Source: Nautilus pompilius
Taxonomy: Eukaryota; Mollusca; Cephalopoda; Nautilida; Nautilidae
Length of the DNA stretch: 64,000 nt
Assembly (NCBI GenBank): GCA_018389105.1
Contig: JACATO010000304.1
Span: forward strand, 1,054,001-1,118,000
Direction of reading: 5' to 3'
A program made the translations under genes and the position numbers. The notes below the pieces were generated by a model. It did no database searches, was not told the DNA's origin, and saw only the letters and a program-made list of their open reading frames with translations. Positions 12,574-22,600 of the stretch are shown here, in pieces. The first letter of the stretch is position 1, and every line of letters begins with the position of its first letter.

Positions 12574-12698
12574 CACTGGGGAACACTCATTTTGTTGCAT
12601 TTAAAAAAATACTTTTTTCTAGTCAATTTGAATATGTAGATTTTAATTTTAAAGTCGGTTTTTGTCTGCAAGCTACAGATTTCATGCAATTTGACATT
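12574..12698. repeat. left terminal inverted repeat
   Basis: It starts CACTGGGGAACA and ends just after ATGCAATTTGA (to 12694). It pairs with the repeat at 14745-14881. Confidence 0.75.
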
Positions 12699-12791
12699 TT
12701 TTATTTTTCTTTATTTTAACAAATTCCAACATTAATCAAAATTATTCTGTTCACTTTAATCTTAAAACGGCAAAAAAGTCATTTAAAAATA

Positions 12792-12797
12792 TTTATT
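12792..12797 (-). promoter_or_regulatory. polyadenylation signal AATAAA
   Basis: TTTATT on the plus strand gives AATAAA on the minus strand, about 100 bases past the stop of the transposase-like frame and inside the element. Position and orientation fit that gene. The motif is common in AT-rich DNA. Confidence 0.45.
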
Positions 12798-12898
12798 GAA
12801 GCAAAAGATAGAGAATTAAAAAATTTTATGAGTAAATTAAATTATTATCTAGTGTTGATCGTGCCATATTTTCATTAGTTTTTATCTGAATGTGTATT

Positions 12899-14624
12899 TT
12901 ATCCAGGAAGGAATTTGCGTTTGTAACTTTTGCGTTTGTACACTTTATCTTGGCAATCTCGTTTAATGCTCCAGCAGTAGTCAGCCATCATGCTTTTGTT
13001 CCAGCGCCCTTGGTAACGTTCTTCCATGATCTTTAGGTCTTGGTGGAATCGTTCTCCTTGTTCGTCACTTACAGCTCCCAGATTGTCAGGGAATTTATCA
13101 AGGTGGCTGTTCAAAAAATGAAGCTTGATGCTCATGTTGCACCCGAGATCACGAAAAGCGAGGAGCATTGTGTTCACAAGATCACAGTAGTTTTCCGCTT
13201 TATAGTTTCCGAGAAAGTTCTGAACAACTGCCACAAAAGATAACCATGCTGCTTTTTCCAAAGCATTCATCTTAGCAACAAACTGATTATCACGAAATAG
13301 TGTTCTAATTTGTGGGCCATCAAACACACCTGCTTTGATTTTTTCAAATGATAACCCTGGTAAAGCTGTGATGATGTGTTGAAAACATTCACCTTCGGTT
13401 TTTAGGGCTTTAACAAATTGCTTTATCAAACCTAATTTTATGTGAAGAGGAGGAAAGATGATCTTATCTCTGTTTACAATTGGCTCTTTTATGATATTTG
13501 GCATGCCAGCTTTAAGAGTTTCACGGATAGGCCAGTTCTTTTGGACCCAATGTTTGTCTCGTGCTCGGCTGTCCCACATACAAAGGAAACATGGAAACTT
13601 GGTAAAACCTTTCTGTTGTCCAAGAAGAAAATTGACTATTTTTAAGTCCACACAAATGATCCAATTGTGCTCATGATATTTTAATAAGTCCATGACTATT
13701 CTCACATCATCATAGTCTTCTCGCAAATGCACAGAATGACCGATAGGTACCGCGCTCCATAAACATTGCCATTATGTAAAAGAACACACTTTAGACTACG
13801 TTTTGAACTGTCCAAAAAGAGTCTCCATTCGGCAGGATTATAGTAAGATACACCCAGTTCTTTAAGAAGCCCTGGAATGTCATGGCAGTAAACAAAATGT
13901 TTGTCTTCTGAAAAGAAAGCTACAAAAATTTGGTCACGATTTCTAAAATATGAAACTTTAACAGAGTGATCAACAAGAATTCTACTTTGTAATCTTGATG
14001 CCAAAACCTCTGCTGCTTTTTTTGAAAGGCCCAAATCTCGCACTAAATCATTTAATTCAACTTGCAGAAGAGGCTTAGGGGTGGGAAAAGGTTCAGAGTC
14101 TGAAGAACAATTCTCCGACGACGAACATTTTTCTGCCACTTCACTGTCACTACTATTTTGTTTGTTTGTATCATCTTCAATGTCTTTATCGTCTAATGAA
14201 GGTAAGCCTTTAAATATTGGAACAGGAACTTCTCTAGAGTGGGGAGTAGGCCGAATAGCTGAGGGAATGTTTGGATACGTAATTTTATGTCGGTTTTTTT
14301 TCCAACTCCCGATGTGTTTACCATGCAGAAATAACAGTCAGTTAAATGATTGGTTGTTTCACGCCAAACCATCGGAACTCCAAAAGGTAGACTTTTACGT
14401 TTTCCTTTGGTCCAGTCTCGAAGCATTTCTTCGCAATTGTGACACACAACATGAGGCGCCCATTGCTTGTCTTGGTCACCAAGATGAACTTCAAAATATG
14501 CCTTGTAAGCACGCTTGACAAAGGAGGATACATTACGTTTTTGACGATTTAGTGTGTACCATCCACATATGTAGCAGAAGGCATTAGGCTTGTTTCTGCA
14601 ATGATTTCTCTTAATAGAAGTCAT
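12899..14624 (-). pseudogene. conserved CxxC protein of unknown family, probable transposase, two frameshifts
   Basis: This intronless frame of about 575 codons starts at ATG 14624 and ends KRKFLPG before the stop at 12899. Near the N-terminus lie CYIC (residues 17-20), CHNC (61-64) and CYFC (97-100), probably zinc-binding. The last part (12899-13732) has ICVDLK, then CFLCMWDSR, FDGPQIR and SDEQGERFHQD, an Asp-Asp-Glu layout with CxxC after the first Asp, as in several cut-and-paste transposases. Two indels break it: one in a run of eight A (14294-14301), after which RHKITYPNIPSAIRP continues in the next frame, and one in CGCGC (13751-13755), after which VPIGHSVHLREDYDD continues. I know this family from many invertebrate genomes as uncharacterized proteins. 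The transposase role is inferred from the flanking inverted repeats. The good conservation implies a young copy. Confidence 0.8.
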
Positions 14625-14744
14625 GTTTAAACTGAAACAAATGATAAATTATAATTTAATTATAAAAATACAAAAAGTTATAAATTTATATGGACATGAA
14701 AATGCTTATATATGGTTTACGTAAGTTCACATTGTAAAATTTCA

Positions 14745-14881
14745 CTAACCTCAAATTGCATGCAAACTAAAGCTTGTAGAGAAAAACTAATTTCAGATTT
14801 GAAATCAGCGCCTAAAGTTCTATCAAAATTTGTTAAAATATTCCATGCAACTGAAAATTATTTAAAATTTGTTCCCCTGTG
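14745..14881. repeat. right terminal inverted repeat
   Basis: Inverted counterpart of 12574-12698, with outer end CACAGGGGAACA on the minus strand. It lies upstream of the transposase-like start codon, so it probably contains the promoter. A TTTGTTTCAG acceptor-like string just before the ATG (about 14632-14641, complement) leaves room for a 5-prime UTR intron. Confidence 0.75.
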
Positions 14882-14884
14882 TTA

Positions 14885-17800
14885 TCTTCCCCTTATCCAC
14901 ATGCACCTTCACAAGCCTGCAAAAAATGAATCCCAAATCAACATAATATAAAAACCAACAAAACTTTTGTAACGACCTGATGTTATATTAAATAAGAAAT
15001 CCATAAATAACTTTCCACTCGCACCGGACAAACTTTCATATTTAAAGTCAGTAAAAATGAGTAAACTCCGTTGTCTGACATTAATTATGAAGATATTCTC
15101 TGTATTTCAGTTGCAAACACATTAAAAACATTTTTATAGAATTTCTTAAGCCAAGGATGTGGTTTATTCCGAAAAAAATCTCCAGTTGTTTGTAGCTTAA
15201 TTTTCCATTAACCAGTCTGTTATACAACACCCTGATATAATAAAAAAATAGTGGTGAAGATGTAGAGATTTTATGGAAACAGATTAAAAAAACTAATGAA
15301 AACAAACAGTTTTTATAGGGTTAATTTTTTCAGCAGCTCATAAAAGAAAATAAGGAAGTGGAAGAATTCTACAATATTTGGAAATTTTGGTGCAGTTGTC
15401 CGCAACTGCGCAGAAAACCCACAGTCTGAGAGAGATCTTGATGCATCTATTTGAAACATCGATGCCAAACATTATTTCTCGAAAGGTTTTGATTTCTGGT
15501 GATTGTGAGACGCGTGTAGGTGTGTGTTTCCATATCTACAAAGTTGGTTTCGTCAGGTGTGGATCAACCATTAGACATGGAAGCCGCATGTTCGGATTAG
15601 TGCTGCTCAGGTTCCTTAAGTAAGTCATTAAAGGTAAAGTTTACCTGACGTGTTTTTCTAATGGTGGGGAAGAGAAAAAGAACAATGTGTAAATTAAACT
15701 GTTTATTGCGCTTTTATTTTTAGTTTGTCTTCTGTCTTGAAAATCGAACATTAAAGATACGATAACTTATTATTAAAAGAAACTAAGCAGCTTAGTGCGA
15801 CATTGAGTCGATAAATAATATCTAAAAGACGGTGTTATTTACCTCACGCCTTTCTAGTTCTAGAATTGTCTACAACTTAGTTTAGGGGAGTGGTTGTATA
15901 ATTTATTTTTGATATTAAAAACGTTTGCAGTTGCAAAATAATCATCTTTTATTTGATGAATTATAGATTAAAGAACAGTCCTTATTTCTAATATTTATAA
16001 AGAATGTAAAGTTCAATCAAAATGAATGTTTCAGTAAATATTTTAAACGAGAAACGGATCTAACAATAAATGATGTGTACAGAATAATATTGGAAGCTAT
16101 CCACGTATGAGGGGTAAAACGAGGAACCCTCATCTATTTATTGTCAGAATAAATTAAATCTCTAAACTTAAAGCGAAAGGTTATAGAAGAGACAGGACGT
16201 TATCGGACAACAGCCAAGAAGGCGGGCCCAACGTCAAAGCTACAAAAATTGGTAAAGTTCACCACCTCTGGAACCAAGCTAAACGTTGTTCGAGGAAACT
16301 CGGTCTTTATTCGCTGACATCAAGGTCGTTATATATATGATGCTAAATGTGAAAGATAGAAAATGCCGTGTAAAGATGGATTTTATGTCAGTCATTCATT
16401 GTCAGCTGGTGCAGAAATTCTCTTAGGAATAACAAACTAAATCGCTTTATTAATAGAGTTTATTGCTTCTATTCAACATAGTCTGCTTAAATATTATTGT
16501 TATAATTTTTATATTATTTAATAAAAATCCTAGACAAAAGAATCAAATGTCATATAAAAATATCGCTTGTTACCTATTTAATTCCAGATTATAAAGAATT
16601 ATTTGGATTCTTCAACATAGGGAAAAAAGTGTAAAGTAAGACATAATAGGTAATAGATTTAAATTTAAAAAACAAAAACATTTTTGAATGTTGCAACGGT
16701 TAACATTAAAAGTAATCTCGTGAAATATTAATTTAAAGTCTACGCGTAGCCGGAGAGAAACACCGAAAGCCACACAACTTAAGTATGCATTTCTAATTAT
16801 GACTCGGTTTCCAGGTAAAACTGCCACAAAATAACAATTCTTATAAGATATAGTTAAATAAATTTGATCGAATTGAAAACACCATGTTGTGATCAGAGCT
16901 CTTTTGCACTGAGACTGGAACGATGTGACGACAAAATTCATACTATCGCACACAGCACATATCAGTTTCATCTCGCACAACAATAACGTATACGAAGGCG
17001 TTTGTGCTCTTTCCGACAGAATTCTGGCATCTATCAAGTGATTTCAAAGTGTCTAAAATTTCAATCAATTGCATTTTTTTTTTCAAAATGAACGATGCAA
17101 GTACATTTTTATCAAAATCTGTTTCAGTTATGCAGTAAATAACTCGCCCTTATTAATAGACTGATATTCCTTTAACTTTTAGAAACGTGGTTTCTCTTGC
17201 GAGAAGCCGAAAGTTATTTACGTACTTCACACAATCTTCACGGAACTGTACCCTTTCTATCCTTATAAATAGATGTTATGCTGTTCGTCAGCGTAAAAAT
17301 AAATATGCTAGGTATTTCATGGTCATTTATTCCTAGTACATTTATATTCTCTGTCGGTAACCCGAACGGATCAGATAATAACCACCAACGGTCAAGCCTT
17401 AGAGTAGGCAGGGTTAGGATAAAACATCCCACTTCATTTGCTATGCGTTCTTAAGACTGACACGGGCTATATGTGGAAAGGGCGTTAATCGCACCTGAAG
17501 TGGCTAAACCAAGTTGTTTCTTTTGGAAAGCCCAGCTAACACGTTCCCGCAAAATTTCGCATTACTAAGCGGTATTCACTCTAACATCCTTTGAAACACA
17601 GTCTGTGTAAACGATGCCTTTCTTGTTTCAAAACACAGGGCATTACACTAGCAGATGAGCGCTGAGAATTAATTTTCCTCGGAGCCTGAAGCCGGAATTA
17701 TTTCATTATTTAGATCTTTATGAAGTGAAGTGTCTGGCCCTTAATTCTCTATAGAGAAAGGTCTTTTTCACTCTTCACTGTTTTTCTGCAAGAGTTCAAT

Positions 17801-17923
17801 GCAAATACTAAGGCAATTGTGCTTTTAAATCATGGTTTATTACTTCTGGAGCCTATTTCGCATTCAACTAATGGTAAATGATTTTTCACCATTGCTGAAA
17901 GCGACTTCACGCCTCTACTTCGG
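14885..17923. other. AT-rich DNA, no gene recognised
   Basis: No element recognised. A 141-codon minus-strand frame (16612-17037) is long for this composition, but it is rich in F, L, C and I and shows no family motif. I regard it as chance or an unknown relic. Confidence 0.4.
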
Positions 17924-18258
17924 ATCACCAGCCTCAAGCCGGCCCGGTGGGGCAGGTGGTAGCGGGTTAGCTCCGTAAGGGGACCGTTGCTCCTGTACCG
18001 GAGGAGAGTTGTCGCTGATGATCGCCATAGCGTGAAACAGCTGTACGACATCTCCTTGGTGTCCGACGTGAGAGAGACCTCCCGGGTCCTTGGGGCCCAC
18101 GGTGTCGGGGGAACGGCCCGACGAACATCTCTCAGTAACGAGGAGGACTCGACAGAGAACAGGCCATTTGTCTTTACGGGATGCGATGCCATTGCAAGAA
18201 CCTCGTTCGGAAGTCCAACTCGCTCAACAACAACAACAACAACAATCACCAGCCTCAA
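17924..18258 (+). mobile_element. retroposed element with (CAA)n tail and 14-bp target duplication
   Basis: ATCACCAGCCTCAA occurs at 17924-17937 and again, identical, at 18245-18258. Between them lies a 307-bp GC-rich insert starting GCCGGCCCGGTGGGGCAGG and ending in a (CAA)n tail (about 18226-18244). A long perfect duplication with a short simple-repeat tail is the signature of LINE-mediated retroposition. The insert is of SINE length; GGTGGGGCAGGTGGTAGCG could be a degenerate box A, but no convincing box B follows, so a SINE of other origin or a truncated LINE 3-prime end is possible. Open frames of 142 and 99 codons on opposite strands lie across it and are incidental. The intact duplication implies a fairly recent insertion. 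Confidence 0.8.
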
Positions 18259-19084
18259 AATGTTACCATTGCTGATGCCAGTCTAACATGGCTCCGGGTT
18301 TCCATTATCTTTTAGACGTACACATCCTTCTCTAAATCACACCCTCTTCGTAATCTAAAACTGTCACCCAGCAGTAATTTGGCATGTAAATATTCCAGTG
18401 ATAATATATGAAATTTAGAAGTCTTCATAAAGTGTCTATTAAACCTACAATAATACAAAGATTAAATTTAAATCAGAACTTGTGTTCACCGTCTATAAAA
18501 GCATCAGTTTGTCTGTCAATTTGTTTAACTGAAGGAATATAAAAAAAATTCGGCCAACAAAAACAAAATCTGGGATTTCAAGAAAATAAAGACTTCTCTG
18601 TTAACGATAATTTAAAGAAATGATGACAAACTTTCTTAACTACACGATGGATGGATACTGTGGTTGATTTTAAGATAAAACTGTTTATCCTGCAAAAATC
18701 TCCACATAAACCTACCATAATATATATGCTCGCTTACAGCTACTAAGTTTAGAGAAAAATTCATAATCAACGTATATTTTGCTTGAAAGAGTTTAAGGTT
18801 AAACGCACAACGTTGCAAATCTTGGAGTCTCAATGTCTGCGACAAATTCCACACATAGCTCTTTTCTGTTTTGTAGCCAAGCCGGTGCTTGCCGTGTTGA
18901 TATGTAAATTGGTGTTTAGATTTGCCGACATACCTCTGGGGGTGTGATTACATCTCAAACGTTCTGAATAGTGTAAACTGTTCCCTTCGTCTCTTATGCT
19001 TACGTGCTAAAACCGGTCGGACAAGAACACAAGCGAAAGTACCTACAAGAACTCTTCTGTTTTTAGGCGAGGGGGGGGGAATCT
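18259..19084. other. AT-rich DNA
   Basis: No recognisable feature. A short G run ends the block near 19070-19079. Confidence 0.4.
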
Positions 19085-19160
19085 AGCCAGGCTGGTGAAG
19101 AAAAGCGAGAGGCCCGACCGAGCCGGTTTCAGCCGAAATTCCATGTCACTGTTCTGCTTA
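19085..19160 (-). repeat. partial SINE relic (copy F)
   Basis: On the minus strand GAATTTCGGCTGAAACCGG is followed by CTCGGTCGGGCCTCTCGC (complement of about 19101-19140). This parallels the box B, hinge and CCTCTC order of copy A. The head is missing or unrecognisable. Confidence 0.5.
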
Positions 19161-20300
19161 AAGTCTTTGTTATCTTTAATTAATTATAGAAGTGAAGTCG
19201 GCATACGCCAGAACTCCGATCCTACCAAAACAATGACACAGCCTTCACCTGAAACAACAAAGGCTACACAACAGCAACAGCGACATCGAAAGCAAATTAA
19301 AAGAAAGTAAAATAAGGAGAGGTAGTTTAAATAAAGAGGAAATAAGTTATTCAAGACAAGCATGCGTGTACAATTTAGTATTTCTTTTAACTACCAGGCT
19401 GTACAAAAATATACACCGTGAATATCAGCAAATTTTTTCCTTTGTTCTTTGGTTAATGAAGATGATGCAGCTGACAGACGGGAATAACCATTGGAGGCTG
19501 GTATGTTAAATCACACGCTCCTAATCAGCTCGCTGTTTTGACAGGTATGCATGCTCCACTTTAATTAAAGTGAGAAGCTGAGATATCAGATTGCGGGAAA
19601 TATTTTCCATGTAAAGGGGTGGCGTGATTTTAGGCGTCCGACGAGGAAAGTTCATCCTCTGTCTATGTACTGGAAGCCACGAGAGCATTTCGCCCCGACA
19701 AGAGCGGCAGGCTGAGACCTTCCGGTACGGGGCGCTCACATTTCATGGACTTCCGTCCGTCCGTCCGTCCGTATCGGCGAAAGCAGACACACAGACAGAC
19801 CCAAGCTTCCGTAATGGCGCTTTCTGACGTATTGACTGGCTTTGGGTCTCCAAGTTTCTAGATGTGTGCTCTATGTCGCTGAGTACGGATACGGATGCCA
19901 TATTGTCTGCATAGGGGGAAAGTTTAGCTAACTGAACTGCACGATAAGAGGTAACGCGATGGATCCACGATGTGTATATAGTTAGTTACCAGCATCGTTT
20001 CTCTATTTTCTGTACTTGATCGGTCCACGATGGTTTTCTCTGGGTACCATGAATATTTATTAAGATTTTACTTTAAGAAGTCCCTTATAGAACAGTTTTC
20101 TTATAAAGTGCACGATTAGCGTCATCCAACCAGCATAACATGACATTTCACTCAAAATGCTAATACTGTGAACTCCTTATATATAGTTGTTACTTGTTTC
20201 TTATAATTTAAATGTATTAAAACAACCAAAATGATATATCAGACTAATTATTTATTTGTCAGTTTTGTCCAACTTTTTAAGAGTGCTTGTTTGGAAATAG
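19161..20300. other. AT-rich DNA with a (CCGT)n tract
   Basis: No gene seen. GTCCGTCCGTCCGTCCGT occurs at about 19756-19773, a short tetranucleotide tract next to ACACACAGACAGAC. Confidence 0.4.
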
Positions 20301-20565
20301 AATGGGAAACTTGCGGGGTATCAGCCTAGCGAGTTACACGGGTAACGATGAGCGGTGGCTGGTTAAGAGTTATCAGCAAAACATTCACAAGCCCCACTGG
20401 AAGTCTTCACTTCCAGATGCCGGAGAAAACTGGGAAGCTCCCTCAAAAAGAAAACCGGGAACTTCCTTCCGGTGAGTCGCGTCAAAACGAGCAGATGTCC
20501 GACTGGGATTCGAACTCGGATCCCTCCCCCTTCCCAGTCCGGACACCGAGCGCCCAATTTGTATT
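20301..20565 (-). repeat. tRNA-derived SINE relic (copy G)
   Basis: On the minus strand, CCGAGTTCGAATCCCAGTCG (about 20502-20521) is a very good box B. It is followed by CTGCTCGTTTTGACG, which corresponds to the CGGCTCGTTTTGGCC hinge of copy A. A region resembling the core follows towards 20400. The 98- and 92-codon frames overlapping it are artefacts of the repeat. Confidence 0.6.
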
Positions 20566-22296
20566 TGGCATAAACGACTCCTTAAGAATATGGAAAGAAA
20601 CAATGGAAACAGCAGCAAACATTTCCAACTTACAGACGGCCTAATAATTTTGAAAAAAAACATTTTTTCCTAATTATCACTTATAATTGTGTGCGTATTA
20701 AACCAAAGCAAGATCGACGTCTTTCTGGAGCCAAGTTACCAACAACCTATCTGGTTATAGAAATTAATAAGTTATTTCATATTTCCTGTGGTGACGTAAA
20801 TCAATGTATTCTTTACGCTTGGTTACTGGGCGTATGAATAATTGATTGTCAACGACTCATCGGTCATTCTGTTGGAAGCTGGTGCTTAGTCACGGACTCA
20901 GACCGGCGTCTGGTAGACAGAGGACCGGTTTACTGCAACAGGCGTCCAGTTTATGAAACCTGTATAATTGTGAAGCATCGGAGAATAGCCATAAAATCTT
21001 TGTGAAACGTCTTTATGGCGGCGCATTCGGGATCCTTCGTTGCAGCCAATTTTACAACGAGTGGAGTAGTGTTCGCGCTATGATTAAATCGCGTTGCTCG
21101 GAGATGGGAGAGGCGAGAGAGGCGAGAGTGTTAGGTGCCGTACAGGCAGCAACACGTCGAGGAATTGCATCGCGCCCTTCTGCAGCGAAGAATCCAGGCG
21201 CCAGCGAGACCGCGTATCTGACGGAAGATCTCAGTGATACAAAGCTTCCCCGCCGCTGCCCCCCCCCACACACACACACCACCCCGGTGATGCTCTACCA
21301 CAAACGCCTGGCATCGACGGCTTATACAGACTTTCCGCGGACTATTTCCTCGAGGAAGAGATGCCATCACGGCCAGCGACGCGGATTTAAAGAAGAAAAA
21401 AATATCTGGGGTGGGGATGAGAACATTAGATAGCAGTAAACAATTCAAAAAAGATTGCAAGTAGGAAAAGCATGTTTCAAACGATACAACTGATCAAGTT
21501 TATTCGTTACAGACAAAAAAAGTTCGGTAAGAATTTTCCTTTTAAAAAGAAGGAAGTAAAAAAAAAAAAAATCCGACAAAGATAGATATTCCATCTATGA
21601 AGAAAGCAGTAATTTGCTTTTATAAAAGAAACAAACCATCGGATTGTCTCTCCCCCCCCCACAACATCAATATAAAAAAAGTAGTTAACTTCACTATCCT
21701 AGACAGCAAACGGATTTTGCGAGCTACTACATCAGAAACCTACTGGACGTTCGGCGTGGACATGTAATTACTTTCCTTGGTTAGCGGTCCGCTGAAGGCG
21801 AGTTCGACTCTTGCTTTAACTCAATAAATACTGACTATAATTCTGCACTCCCGCGGTCAGCAGAAGTCAGGAAAACTTGGCGTTAGTTAACCTATTTCGT
21901 TTGAAGTCCATAGGAAAGCTAATGAACTCTTTAGGGTTTTTTTGTTGTTGTTGTTGTAATTTAGCCGTTTTAAATTACGTTTAGAATTCTATGACAAAAT
22001 CCACCTTTCTTAGATGCGTAATTCCAGTAAACAATAAAGTATATAAAAATATAAAACGGTAAAATCTGACAATAATTTGAAGCTCAATTTAATAAGGTGA
22101 CAAAATGGCAAAAGCCGTTCTACTATCACTACACAACTCGCACCACGTGCTGTGCGTCTAATCTTCGTGCGTGACGAAATAGACATGAAATAAAATGAAG
22201 GGAGAGCAGTTTCTGCCTATTTTCATGGTTCGATCTGTTACCGAACATTATTTGCATTACTTTGTGATTTGAAACAGATTCGCTGATCGCGCACAT
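20566..22296. other. anonymous DNA with GC-richer 21.0-21.4 kb
   Basis: Between 21002 and 21460 overlapping frames (143 codons plus; 109 and 76 minus) occur in a GC-richer patch with C8(CA)n at about 21260-21280. No family motif was recognised. The rest is AT-rich with (TTG)n at 21943-21957 and short homopolymers. Confidence 0.35.
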
Positions 22297-22600
22297 ACAC
22301 TACCGACCATAATTGTGGACACACCGCGAAAGTAATTCGTCAAACATAGAAGGAACCTTTTGAAATAAAAATGTCGTGTTCGACAAAAGTTCCAAAATAT
22401 ACTCTTTATTTTGTTTGTTTACAATCTGGAATTATTTCTTACTATCTATTAACTATATGCAAACAGTATATTGATTGTGTATAAAATGAGATGCTTGTTC
22501 GGTGAGTCCACTGCATTTAAGAATACAGGTGCCTTCACGAAATTCTTTCCCCGAAAGGTGAAGATCAAATGGTGGACAAAAGTAATTCATGGTATTTCTG
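22297..22600 (+). mobile_element. Tc1-like terminal fragment
   Basis: TA followed by CACTACCGACCATAATTGTG (22298-22319) resembles the inverted-repeat end of Tc1-type transposons. No transposase blocks and no opposite end were found, so this is a solo end, a deletion derivative or a chance match. Confidence 0.35.

Larger units (their letters stand above)
12574..14881 (-). mobile_element. DNA transposon with long imperfect TIRs and TTA target duplication
   Basis: The two ends read inward CACTGGGGAACA (12574) and CACAGGGGAACA (complement from 14881). Each is followed after 84 and 94 bases by the same 37-base block: 12658-12694 against the complement of 14751-14787, with 31 of 37 bases identical and no gap. 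The inverted repeats thus extend at least 120-130 bases. TTA lies directly outside both ends (12571-12573 and 14882-14884), as expected for a 3-bp target duplication. The single long coding locus inside runs on the minus strand. CAC termini with a 3-bp duplication suggest a CACTA/CMC-like element, while a TTA duplication also fits PIF/Harbinger. I cannot decide between them. Confidence 0.8.

Noticed and set aside
17830-18286. 142-codon minus and 99-codon plus frames as genes
   Set aside because: Both cross the retroposed insert and its (CAA)n tail and target duplication; they are artefacts of the element.
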